The position numbers were made by a program, and so were the translations under genes. A stretch of DNA of 36,528 nt, from positions 1 through 36,528 of the IMG/VR virus record IMGVR_UViG_3300031758_000233, one strand, 5' to 3'. This document shows, in pieces, positions 21,801-28,317 of the stretch. The stretch is from a virus. How positions within the stretch are numbered: position 1 is the stretch's first letter; every line of letters starts with the position of its first letter. The notes beneath the pieces are model-generated. The model was not told where the DNA came from and made no database searches. It saw nothing but the letters and a program-made list of their open reading frames with translations.

Positions 21801-22769
21801 ATGAGTAAAGTGACTTTTCACGATTTAGTTTCTAAGCTAAAAGAACTTGCCCTAGAGCTAGAGAAGACGCCTACCCTTAGAGAGTTCTGTTCTCGTGGAA
21901 ACTCTAAAAGACAAATTGATAAATACAAATATTCAGAGATTGTTAAAGCCGCAGGCTTAGAGCCTAATAAGCACGCTCAGACAACTCCTCCGGTTGAAGT
22001 TGTTATTAGAAATCCTAAGATACTAGCTTTTGACTTAGAGCTTGCCCCTATAGTTGCTCAAGTGTGGGGTCTTTATGATCAAAACGTTGGGCTTAATCAA
22101 ATCCAATCTGATTGGTATATTCTTAGTTATGCAGCTAAGTTTTTAGATGAAGAACCAATCCACTATTTAGATCAAAGATATTCAAACCCTATTGAAGATG
22201 ACAGGCAGCTCTGCGAAGGTATTCACCATTTGATTTCTCAAGCAGATGTTTTGCTAACCCATAACGGAGATAAGTTCGATATAAAAAAGCTTAATGCTAG
22301 ATTCATTAAACATGGCTTAGATCCAATAGCTCCAAAGCAATCAATAGACACCTTAAAGATAGCTAGAAGGATCTTTTCTTTCACGTCAAATAAGCTTGAA
22401 TATATTGCTAAGTTTTTAGGTTGCTCAGAAAAATTAAAGCATACTAAATTTGCCGGTCATTCTATGTGGTCGGAATGTTTGAAAGGAAACGCCGAATCTT
22501 TTATGGAAATGGAACGCTACAACAAACAAGATGTTGAGACATTAATTGAAATTTATGAGAAACTGGTAAAGTTTGATCCGAGTATAAGCTTTGCGGCTTA
22601 TTCTCAAAAAAGAGTTTGTTCATGCAAAAGCGAAACATTTTTTAAAGATGGCCTGAGATATACTAAACAAGGTGCTTTTCAGGTCTTTAGATGTTCCGCT
22701 TGTCATAAATGTTTTACTGCCAAGGAAAATTTAATTGATAAAGACATCAGAAAGGGTCTGTTCAAATGA
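21801..22769 (+). CDS. DEDDy-type 3'-5' exonuclease (RNase H-fold) with zinc ribbon
   Basis: The 322-residue protein has three parts. Residues about 5-55 form a small helical domain (KTPTLREFCSRGNSKRQI, then AAGLEP) like modules attached to homing endonucleases. Residues 72-255 form a DnaQ-like nuclease: FDLEL with D78 and E80, HNGDKFD with D160, and YNKQD with Y240 and D244, i.e. a DEDDy active site. Residues 273-304 hold Cys pairs (C273, C275, C298, C301, C304), a zinc ribbon. It should digest DNA or RNA 3' ends. It heads the rightward early operon and is a second, different exonuclease from that at 18702. The ribosome site is weak. Confidence 0.75.
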   Translation: MSKVTFHDLVSKLKELALELEKTPTLREFCSRGNSKRQIDKYKYSEIVKAAGLEPNKHAQTTPPVEVVIRNPKILAFDLELAPIVAQVWGLYDQNVGLNQIQSDWYILSYAAKFLDEEPIHYLDQRYSNPIEDDRQLCEGIHHLISQADVLLTHNGDKFDIKKLNARFIKHGLDPIAPKQSIDTLKIARRIFSFTSNKLEYIAKFLGCSEKLKHTKFAGHSMWSECLKGNAESFMEMERYNKQDVETLIEIYEKLVKFDPSISFAAYSQKRVCSCKSETFFKDGLRYTKQGAFQVFRCSACHKCFTAKENLIDKDIRKGLFK

Positions 22770-23062
22770 AAAGAAAATTTCCAAGCTCAATTACAATCAT
22801 GGGAAGAAAGCTTAAGGTTAAGCAAGGGACCGGGTTAGTCTATCAGGGGCAGCAAGTGCTTGGGCTTTGTGATTATGACAAGAAAATGATCTATATTGAA
22901 AAGAGTCAAACAGACGAATCTAAATATGACACCTTAATTCATGAGGCGACTCATTACTTTCTTATCCTAGCCGGGTTAGATCAAAGAATCTCAGAATCAG
23001 AAAATGAAATTTATTGCCAACTAATAACTGCCTTTTTTAATGATCTTAAAAAAGTTCTATGA
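22766..23062 (+). CDS. Small HExxH metallopeptidase-like protein
   Basis: The 98-residue protein has LIHEATHYF with H59, E60 and H63, then acidic residues at E79 and E81 in SENEIYCQL as candidates for the third zinc ligand. This is the core pattern of ImmA/IrrE-like or small SprT-like peptidases, here in a minimal form. It starts with an ATGA overlap after the nuclease gene. ImmA/IrrE proteins cleave repressors, and an HTH regulator is encoded two genes downstream, so a regulatory role is possible. It is not obviously related to the 17737 protein. Confidence 0.6.
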   Translation: MKRKFPSSITIMGRKLKVKQGTGLVYQGQQVLGLCDYDKKMIYIEKSQTDESKYDTLIHEATHYFLILAGLDQRISESENEIYCQLITAFFNDLKKVL

Positions 23063-23304
23063 CCGCTCAGGTTATCTTCCTCAATACTAACTACTTTCCA
23101 GATCAAGAAGAGATGAGAAGGCTAGACCAGATTCAAGAGAAGCTAGAAATGGCACACGCAGAACTTGCCTACGCTACTCGCAATTATGCTAAGTTTGACA
23201 AATACCTTGCAAAGCAAAGATATCACAACGGCTTTCGATCTAAGTGGAAGATATACCCCGGATTTAAAGAAAACTTTACAAAAATGATTGAATACAAGCC
23301 TTAA
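23059..23304 (+). CDS. Small helical protein (unknown)
   Basis: The 81-residue protein, overlapping the previous stop by 4 bases, has a long helix (QEEMRRLDQIQEKLEMAHAE, ending near residue 36). A basic aromatic-rich C-terminus follows (RYHNGFRSKWKIYPGFKENF). No motif or family is recognised. A nucleic-acid-binding accessory would fit the basic tail, but this is a guess. Confidence 0.5.
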   Translation: MTAQVIFLNTNYFPDQEEMRRLDQIQEKLEMAHAELAYATRNYAKFDKYLAKQRYHNGFRSKWKIYPGFKENFTKMIEYKP

Positions 23305-23313
23305 ATAAAATAA

Positions 23314-23332
23314 ACTCCGTAAAAAAAGGAGT
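23314..23332 (+). promoter_or_regulatory. Hairpin covering the ribosome site of the HTH gene
   Basis: ACTCC (23314-23318) can pair with GGAGT (23328-23332), masking the AAAGGAG that precedes the ATG at 23338. With only 5 bp it would be a weak, possibly regulated, translational switch. Confidence 0.3.
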
Positions 23333-23337
23333 GTTTT

Positions 23338-23625
23338 ATGATAGTAAAAGCGAATCACGTTAGCGATTTGATCAAAAGAAGAATCGAGTTTCTAGGTTTA
23401 AATCAAACTAAACTTAGTAACAACTTAGGTTGGAAGTGTAACAACTCTCAACAGTTATCGAATATTATCCTTGGTAAATGCCAATTACCTCCAAAGCACA
23501 TTAAAAGATTAAGCCAAGAAATTAAGGTTCATGAAAGCATAGTTATAGAGGCTATGGCGAACGATTACAGATTAGCGCTTTTAAATACTATAGATTATAG
23601 CCAATTAAATCCTGAGATTTTATAG
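23338..23625 (+). CDS. HTH (XRE-like) DNA-binding regulator
   Basis: The 95-residue protein has a helix-turn-helix of the Cro/C1 type at about 8-62 (DLIKRRIEFLGLNQTKLS, then SQQLSNIILGKCQLPPKHIKRLSQ). A helical C-terminus that could dimerise follows. AAAGGAG lies 6 bases upstream in a short intergenic gap. It is the only clear transcription factor besides the RHH-like peptide and is a candidate to bind the palindrome at 21687. Lysogeny control is not implied, since no integrase is seen. Confidence 0.7.
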   Translation: MIVKANHVSDLIKRRIEFLGLNQTKLSNNLGWKCNNSQQLSNIILGKCQLPPKHIKRLSQEIKVHESIVIEAMANDYRLALLNTIDYSQLNPEIL

Positions 23626-23650
23626 GATGTTTAGCAGAGAGGTTATGAAA

Positions 23651-23854
23651 ATGAATGTAAATAATGAAATTGAAAAAATTTTGAAAAAGCACGAAAATAA
23701 ATTTTGGGAAACTATAATTAAATTTGTTGACATAGAGAAACAACTAAATGAACACGGGCTTACGTCTAATATTGAAATAATAACCGATTACTTTTTAGAT
23801 GTTATTGAAGAAAAAGAATTTGCATTTTACAATTATTATATAAATAACAAATGA
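23651..23854 (+). CDS. Small acidic helical protein (unknown)
   Basis: The start at 23651 (MNVNNEIEKILKKHE) is preferred because GAGAGG lies 8 bases upstream, giving 67 residues. A longer version from 23627 lacks a clear site. It is helical and rich in Glu, Ile and Asn, ending in aromatic residues (FAFYNYYINNK). The last codons overlap the next start (ATGA). Codons are more AT-rich than in neighbours. No family is recognised. Confidence 0.5.
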   Translation: MNVNNEIEKILKKHENKFWETIIKFVDIEKQLNEHGLTSNIEIITDYFLDVIEEKEFAFYNYYINNK

Positions 23855-24120
23855 AAAACTACAAATCAGACAAGCCATGTATTGTTTGCGGAGAGTGTCG
23901 TGATGGCTACGTTTGTTATCATCACATTTATTCCAGAAAAGCTTTTCCTGAGTTTAAAAGTTCTACGTGGAACATGATGCCTTTATGTCAAAAACACCAC
24001 AACGAAGCCCATGCTATGTCAGACAGTAAATTTGCAGCAAAATACAAAAGCGTATCAGATTGGCTAGAGCTAAACGGTTGGCATCCAAGACTAAGCGGAG
24101 GGTATGGACATTATGATTAA
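23851..24120 (+). CDS. HNH-family nuclease-like protein
   Basis: The 89-residue protein has C10-x2-C13, then HH at 24-25, an Asn at 41 and C46-x2-HH at 49-50, i.e. the CxxC...H...N...CxxH layout of an HNH nuclease with a structural zinc. Phage HNH proteins of this size nick DNA in packaging or in recombination (NinG-like). It is far from the terminase, so a recombination role is more likely. The motif is clear; the substrate is not. Confidence 0.65.
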   Translation: MKNYKSDKPCIVCGECRDGYVCYHHIYSRKAFPEFKSSTWNMMPLCQKHHNEAHAMSDSKFAAKYKSVSDWLELNGWHPRLSGGYGHYD

Positions 24121-24298
24121 GCACGATAAATGCGGAGAGTTTGAAGCTAGGATTGTAGAGCTTGAAAAGATCAATAGAGACTTAGACGATCAGGCTCAGA
24201 AATATTACGATAGACTTCAATTATTAAAAGAAGAAAACCTTATTCTCATGGCAGAGCTTGACGATGCTAGAAAGCAATTAGAAAAGGCTTTAGTATGA
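24113..24298 (+). CDS. Coiled-coil small protein
   Basis: The start at 24113 is preferred to 24104, because the GGAGGG inside the HNH gene is about 10 bases before 24113 but too close to 24104; this gives 61 residues. Almost the whole chain is a coiled-coil (FEARIVELEKINRDLDDQA, then LLKEENLILMAEL). It and the two following genes are similar in character and may form heteromeric coils. Function unknown. Confidence 0.5.
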   Translation: MIKHDKCGEFEARIVELEKINRDLDDQAQKYYDRLQLLKEENLILMAELDDARKQLEKALV

Positions 24299-24600
24299 AC
24301 GAGAGCGAGCAAAAATGGATAGACCAATTAAAGCATGAGCATAATCTTTATAAGAAGCATTTAAAAGTTTATGAGGATGAAATATTAGAATATAAGGAAG
24401 CCGCAAGATCAGAGGCAAATATAGTGGATGAGCTACAAACTGAAAACAAAAAGCTACGTAAAGCGTTAGAGATTTATGTAAACGCTAAAGGTTTGGTCTT
24501 TACCGATAAGGGATTACATCTTAAAGACGCAAGAAATGGGTCATCTTTTGAATTGCAAGAACCGGCAAGAGAGGCACTAAAAAAAGAAGGCAAAAAATGA
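24295..24600 (+). CDS. Coiled-coil protein with small C-terminal domain
   Basis: The 101-residue protein overlaps the previous stop by 4 bases. Residues 1-65 form a charged coiled-coil (KWIDQLKHEHNLYKKHLK, VDELQTENKKLRKALE). A short beta-turn segment (GLVFTDKGLHLKDARNG) and a lysine-rich end follow. Similar Ea8.5- or Gam-like early phage accessory proteins exist, but I cannot assign one. Confidence 0.5.
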   Translation: MNESEQKWIDQLKHEHNLYKKHLKVYEDEILEYKEAARSEANIVDELQTENKKLRKALEIYVNAKGLVFTDKGLHLKDARNGSSFELQEPAREALKKEGKK

Positions 24601-24818
24601 ACGATAAAGACTTAGATTCTTTTGAAAAGTGGCTAGAAATAGAATTTGGTGAGGAAGTGGATAAGAGCAGGTCTTGGCTTTATGAGAAATCAATATTTAG
24701 TTTTGCTTGTGAATACAAAGAGAATGAAAACAATGATCTAAAAGATGAAATTGATAAGCTAAACAAAATTAATGATCATTTAGTTAATCAACTTATGCAC
24801 GCCTTAGAGTTTAAATAG
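24597..24818 (+). CDS. Acidic helical small protein (unknown)
   Basis: The 73-residue protein, overlapping the previous stop by 4 bases, has an acidic N-terminus (DKDLDSFEKWLEIEFGEEVD) and a C-terminal coiled-coil (NDLKDEIDKLNKINDHLVNQ). It is the last gene of the rightward early operon. The FEKW..EF start is common in phage-encoded small proteins of unknown role. Confidence 0.5.
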   Translation: MNDKDLDSFEKWLEIEFGEEVDKSRSWLYEKSIFSFACEYKENENNDLKDEIDKLNKINDHLVNQLMHALEFK

Positions 24819-24826
24819 CAGTTTAA

Positions 24827-24855
24827 TGCCAATTGAGTAGCCGAAAGGCTTGGCA
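24827..24855 (+). other. Structured RNA element after the early operon
   Basis: TGCCA (24827-24831) pairs with TGGCA (24851-24855), and AGCC (24839-24842) with GGCT (24847-24850) around a GAAA tetraloop. A 7-base bulge separates the stems. It may protect the 3' end of the early mRNA or be a small RNA. Confidence 0.35.
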
Positions 24856-24882
24856 ACAATTACCGTGTGGTCATTGTGTGTG

Positions 24883-24911
24883 TCCCCATCGCTCAATATG
24901 GGGAATTTTAT
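24883..24911 (+). terminator. Likely terminator between convergent genes
   Basis: TCCCCAT (24883-24889) and ATGGGGA (24898-24904) form a 7-bp stem followed by ATTTTAT. It ends the rightward early operon just before the stop of the convergent gene. Confidence 0.5.
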
Positions 24912-25135
24912 AACTGACAAGGGTTTTCATCGGTGTAGATAATCTCAGTGGCTGGGATATTGTCAGGGGTTCCAAGGTTCCAATGATAAATCTCAGCTTC
25001 AGAGTCATCATCTAAGACGTTGCTTTCAATCTCTTCATCTTGCGCTTCATTCCAATCTTTAAACATAGCTTCAAGCAAAGCGTCTTGGGCTATAGAATTA
25101 AATGGGAATAAAAGCAAAAATACTAAGATTCTCAT
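24908..25135 (-). CDS. Small exported acidic protein
   Basis: The 75-residue protein starts with a signal peptide (MRILVFLLLFPFNSIA, cut expected after SIA at 16). The mature part is very acidic: about 17 Asp/Glu against one Lys, with one Cys near the end. It is the only - strand gene between two + strand operons, a typical position for an inserted accessory (moron) gene. No clear ribosome site precedes its ATG. A periplasmic role such as superinfection exclusion is possible but unproven. It might also be a remnant. Confidence 0.5.
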   Translation of the reverse strand: MRILVFLLLFPFNSIAQDALLEAMFKDWNEAQDEEIESNVLDDDSEAEIYHWNLGTPDNIPATEIIYTDENPCQL

Positions 25136-25149
25136 AATTAAATTGTATG

Positions 25150-25177
25150 TTGCAAAAATCTTATTGACATATAAAAT
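25150..25177 (+). promoter_or_regulatory. Promoter for the packaging/head operon
   Basis: TTGCAA (25150-25155), 16 bases and TAAAAT (25172-25177) lie about 50 bases before the first gene at 25229. The same -35 hexamer is used by the promoter at 21629. A perfect TTGACA at 25164 lacks a matching -10. Confidence 0.4.
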
Positions 25178-25228
25178 TTACATACTTAACCTAAAAACAA
25201 GTATTTATATCGTCACAAGAGTTAAGGC

Positions 25229-25414
25229 ATGGAAATAACAGAGATCGGGTCATGTACAGCTATTCTAGCAGGGTTATCAACTAAGGTTGACGGCTCAATC
25301 AAAGTATCTTTAGAAATCAATCCTTCAGAACAAGAAATACTATCAAGGCTTTTAAAGCTGTTTGCAACTAATGAGAAGCTGCTTCAGGTTGCTTTTATAA
25401 AGGTTAATGAATGA
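25229..25414 (+). CDS. Conserved-looking small phage protein (unknown)
   Basis: The 61-residue protein opens the late operon. It has a small hydrophobic N-terminus (CTAILAGLSTKVDGSIKVSL) followed by a helix (SEQEILSRLLKLFATNEKLL). The N-terminal part could form strands; no membrane helix is evident. AAGAG lies 7 bases upstream. It precedes the small terminase gene with a 4-base overlap, so it may be linked to packaging, but no function can be given. Confidence 0.5.
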   Translation: MEITEIGSCTAILAGLSTKVDGSIKVSLEINPSEQEILSRLLKLFATNEKLLQVAFIKVNE

Positions 25415-25797
25415 CGGCAGGAAGACCGGACAAGTTTAAAAAAGAATACTGCAATCTGCTAATTGATCACATGGCAAATGGTTATAGCTTTCAGTCTTTT
25501 GCTGGTGAGATTGGCGTAGCAATCAAAACTTTATATAGTTGGTGTGATCTTTACCCTGAATTTCTACACGCTAAAGAGATTGGAAGGGCTAAAGGCTTGA
25601 ATTATGACGAGAAATTATTAACAAAAGGCGCTCTTGGTTCTGTTCGTGGCTATAACTTTAATGCTCACAAATGGAAAATGGCGAATATGTATAAATGGAC
25701 CGAGAAGGTAGAGCAGACAAATATTGATCTATCAAAAGAAGATACTAAAAACCTTTTAGAGGAAGCTAAGCAACTCACTAAAGAGCTAGACCAATGA
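25411..25797 (+). CDS. terS: Small terminase subunit
   Basis: The 128-residue protein begins AGRPDKFKKEYCNLLIDHMA. A helix-turn-helix follows (GYSFQSFAGEIGVAIKTLY, then SWCDLYPEF), the usual DNA-binding start of phage small terminases. A central basic region and a C-terminal coiled-coil (KEDTKNLLEEAKQLTKEL) would support ring assembly and contact with the large subunit. AAAGG is 8 bases upstream. Three small genes and a tRNA separate it from the large subunit, an unusual spacing, but both lie in the same operon. Confidence 0.75.
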   Translation: MTAGRPDKFKKEYCNLLIDHMANGYSFQSFAGEIGVAIKTLYSWCDLYPEFLHAKEIGRAKGLNYDEKLLTKGALGSVRGYNFNAHKWKMANMYKWTEKVEQTNIDLSKEDTKNLLEEAKQLTKELDQ

Positions 25798-26012
25798 AAT
25801 ACCACATAATGCACGAAGACCATAACATTATAGTTTGCACGCCTCAATATGCTAGAGAGTACGAGGAAGCTATAAAGAAGCATTATCCAAACCACAAGGT
25901 TGAGCCAACAACTCAAGCCCCCCATGGAAATGCCTACCTATTTAACGAAGAAAAACTTAAAGAAGAATACAAAGTAAAAATACAACATGAAGATAATAAT
26001 AAGGGAATATAA
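25794..26012 (+). CDS. Small protein of unknown function
   Basis: The 72-residue protein overlaps the small terminase stop (ATGA). It has several His and Tyr residues (YHIMHEDHNIIVCTPQ, KKHYPNHKVEP) and a charged end. The first half could be a small alpha/beta unit. It overlaps the next gene by 26 bases. No family is recognised. Confidence 0.45.
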   Translation: MKYHIMHEDHNIIVCTPQYAREYEEAIKKHYPNHKVEPTTQAPHGNAYLFNEEKLKEEYKVKIQHEDNNKGI

Positions 26013-26400
26013 GCCCGAAGATACAAACTTTATTTTATCGGCTTGGATCAAGTCAAGCTATGCCAATATAACAGGATATAGGGAAAAGTATTCAGCTTAT
26101 CATAAAGGGTTGGAATCAATCATTAAGAGGAAGTATGAAGACGGATCTATTATCCCGGTTGTTGCTTGCCTTGACTCTGACCCTGACTTCATTCTTGGCT
26201 TTGCAGTATTTGGAACTGATTACACTCTTCATTATTGCTTCACTAAAGAGGCTTTTAAGAAGCTTGGAGTTTGCAAAGGCTTGCTTGCTTACATATATAA
26301 GAATAAAAAAGAAATAACAGTGAGCCATTGGTGTAAGGATATAATCTACATCAAAAAGCTTTATAAAGTAGAGTACAATAGATTCAAACTATTCAGCTAA
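25987..26400 (+). CDS. GNAT-like protein near the terminase
   Basis: The 137-residue protein starts IIIREYKPEDTNFILSAWI, a typical first strand and helix of a GNAT fold. It continues with a central strand FILGFAVFG and a helix after AFKKLGVCKGLL, where KKLGVC stands in the place of the acetyl-CoA loop. The loop lacks the full RxxGxG, so acetyl-CoA binding is less sure than for the 943 protein. Similar GNAT-like proteins near terminase genes occur in other phages. The substrate is unknown. Confidence 0.55.
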   Translation: MKIIIREYKPEDTNFILSAWIKSSYANITGYREKYSAYHKGLESIIKRKYEDGSIIPVVACLDSDPDFILGFAVFGTDYTLHYCFTKEAFKKLGVCKGLLAYIYKNKKEITVSHWCKDIIYIKKLYKVEYNRFKLFS

Positions 26401-26409
26401 GGAGTATTT

Positions 26410-26640
26410 ATGATTAAGCTAAAAAACGCAACATTTGCACAAGCAGTTAGACTACAAAACAACAGAATGGAAAACTTTGTCACAGCAGAGCAGGCCCAAT
26501 TTGAGCTATTCTACAAACCAGAAGAACAACTTCTATATGTTTACCATGCAAGCGGTGTTATCAAATTGGTTGGTATTACCAACATCGTAGAGATGACTCT
26601 AGAGCAAGCTGAAGAAAAGAAATCAAGAAAACAAGCTTAA
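26410..26640 (+). CDS. Small beta-rich protein (unknown)
   Basis: The 76-residue protein has AAGGAG 5 bases upstream of its ATG. It has a strand pattern in its middle (AQFELFYKPEEQLLYVYH, IKLVGITNIVEM) and a basic C-terminus (KKSRKQA). It ends 7 bases before the tRNA, so both would lie on one transcript. No family is recognised. Confidence 0.5.
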   Translation: MIKLKNATFAQAVRLQNNRMENFVTAEQAQFELFYKPEEQLLYVYHASGVIKLVGITNIVEMTLEQAEEKKSRKQA

Positions 26641-26647
26641 TATAATT

Positions 26648-26737
26648 GGAGAAGTGGTCGAGTGGTTTATGGCAACAGTTTTGAAAACTGTCGAAGGTTA
26701 GCGCCTTCCGTGGGTTCAAATCCTACCTTCTCCGCCA
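26648..26737 (+). tRNA. tRNA-Ser (anticodon TGA)
   Basis: The acceptor stem GGAGAAG/CTTCTCC, anticodon stem ACAGT/ACTGT with loop TTTGAAA (anticodon TGA), a long variable arm GAAGG/CCTTC, T-arm GTGGG/CCTAC with TTCAAAT, discriminator G and an encoded CCA all fit a class II serine tRNA reading UCA. Genes lie 7 bases upstream and 4 bases downstream, so it must be cut out of an mRNA. UCA appears frequent in the phage genes, so a codon-supply role is plausible. It could also mark an old integration site, but no integrase is present. Confidence 0.95.
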
Positions 26738-26741
26738 TTAA

Positions 26742-28115
26742 ATGAGCAAAGCAGAAAGATTAAAAGCTATTATTGAGGAACTAAAGAGAAGGGGCGTCTT
26801 GGCTCCTCCTGTCTTTTTAGATTCATCTTTTCCGCTTCAATATAAAGCTGCTATGGATAAATCTTTCCTCAAGGCTATTCAATGCACAAGGCGAGCAGGA
26901 AAATCAACAGGTGAGGGCAAAGAAACTCTTCAGAGCATGATAGACGTTCCGGAGAGTAACCATTTATATGGTGCCCTTACACTTTCATCAGCTAAGAACA
27001 TTATTTGGGATACTTTGCTTACTGAATTAGAAGCCAAGAAAGTTCCATATAGATCCAATGAGCAACAAGGAACGATTAAGCTAGAGAATAAGTCTCAGGT
27101 AAAACTGTTTGGGTTGGATTCATCCTACAAAGAAATGCGGAAGATTTTAGGATCTAAGTACAAGACAGTTAAGATCGATGAGGCTGGTTCGATTACCCAA
27201 GACTTAAAAAGAGTTTGTTATCAAATGGTCATGCCTGCTTTGACTGATGTTAATGGCAGACTTACTCTCCTTGGAACTGCTGAGAATATACCTAAGACAT
27301 TCTTTGAAGCTGTTACAACAGGGTTAGAACCGGGTTGGTCAATTCATAAATGGACCGCTTTTGATAATCCGTACATAGCGGAGAAGTGGCGAGAGCACAT
27401 AGCTTGGATTGAAGAGTTCAACCCTACTTTCAAGCTAACATCTGAATATAAAACCCACTATCTAAATGAGTGGTGTGCAGATGATAAGTTATTGATTATT
27501 AAGATAAATGAGAAAACTGTAGTTGAGCCTATAGAATTTAATAGCCCTACCTATATCCTTGGGGTTGATATCGGTTTCAATGATGCCTGCGCCTTTACGC
27601 TTGTAGCTTTCCATAAGGCTTCTCCAAGTCTTTATGTGGTTGAGTCATTCAAAGAGCCTGAGCTTGATATAACAGATACAGCTAATCGTATTAAGACTTA
27701 CTTGAGAAAGTACCCTGTCGCTAAAGTCATTATCGATGGGGCTAACAAGCAAGGGGTAGAAGAAATTAAGAATAGACATCACGTTCCACTAGAAGCAGCA
27801 GAGAAACAAGATAAGGCTTCTTTCCTTAAGATCCTAGCTGATGACATTACCCGTCAAAGAGTTCATTACTTCCGGGGTAAATGCCAATCATTAATAGATG
27901 AGCAGGCTTCTTTACAATGGGAAGATGACACAAGACAAAGAGAAGACCAGCGCATACCTAACGATCAAAACGACTCTTTCTTGTATGCTTGGCGAGAAGC
28001 ACGCAATTATTTGTGGAAAGAGGAAATCAAACCGGATAGCATTAATTCTGATAAATATATGGATGAATTTGCAAAAAGATTACTAGAACAGAGGAGAAGG
28101 CAGCATGAGCCCTAA
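26742..28115 (+). CDS. terL: Large terminase subunit (packaging ATPase/nuclease)
   Basis: The 457-residue protein has an ATPase half with Walker A TRRAGKST (49-56), Walker B VKIDEAGS (D146, E147) and coupling segment LTLLGTA (about 174-180). The nuclease half is RNase H-like with D276 in LGVDIGFNDA, D332 in VIIDGANK and D411 near the end (NDQNDSF). It pumps DNA into the prohead and cuts it. The ATG is only 4 bases after the CCA of the tRNA, so no separate Shine-Dalgarno fits there. A TTG at residue 20 with AAGGGG upstream is an alternative start that would keep all motifs. The end overlaps the next gene by 11 bases. Confidence 0.92.
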   Translation: MSKAERLKAIIEELKRRGVLAPPVFLDSSFPLQYKAAMDKSFLKAIQCTRRAGKSTGEGKETLQSMIDVPESNHLYGALTLSSAKNIIWDTLLTELEAKKVPYRSNEQQGTIKLENKSQVKLFGLDSSYKEMRKILGSKYKTVKIDEAGSITQDLKRVCYQMVMPALTDVNGRLTLLGTAENIPKTFFEAVTTGLEPGWSIHKWTAFDNPYIAEKWREHIAWIEEFNPTFKLTSEYKTHYLNEWCADDKLLIIKINEKTVVEPIEFNSPTYILGVDIGFNDACAFTLVAFHKASPSLYVVESFKEPELDITDTANRIKTYLRKYPVAKVIIDGANKQGVEEIKNRHHVPLEAAEKQDKASFLKILADDITRQRVHYFRGKCQSLIDEQASLQWEDDTRQREDQRIPNDQNDSFLYAWREARNYLWKEEIKPDSINSDKYMDEFAKRLLEQRRRQHEP

Positions 28116-28317
28116 GGAAATCAAGGAAATCGACACGCTTTTAAAGGTTTTACGCCGTCATGGAGTAGAATCTTTTGAAAAAGGTGAGATTAAATTGAAA
28201 GTTTCACCAGTAAAATACATAGATGCACCAGTTTCATCATCAAAAAGAAAAGGTGAATCAGTATCAGAAGACGATCTTTATTATTCAGCAACAACACTTA
28301 AGCCAAGGATTAAATAA
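28105..28317 (+). CDS. Small protein between terminase and portal
   Basis: The 70-residue protein has GGAG then AAGG before its ATG. Its start overlaps the terminase gene and its stop overlaps the portal start (TAATG). It has a helix (KEIKEIDTLLKVLRRHG), then GEIKLKVSP and a Ser/Lys-rich linker. Small genes of this shape often lie between terminase and portal in phages, with no known role. It may be a packaging accessory. Confidence 0.5.
   Translation: MSPKEIKEIDTLLKVLRRHGVESFEKGEIKLKVSPVKYIDAPVSSSKRKGESVSEDDLYYSATTLKPRIK

Noticed and set aside
25164-25169. Perfect TTGACA on the + strand
   Set aside because: The hexamer 17 bases on is TAACCT; the TTGCAA/TAAAAT pair nearby is a better fit.
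26648-26737. tRNA as attP core of a temperate phage
   Set aside because: No integrase or excisionase, and no partial duplicate of the tRNA elsewhere in the window.
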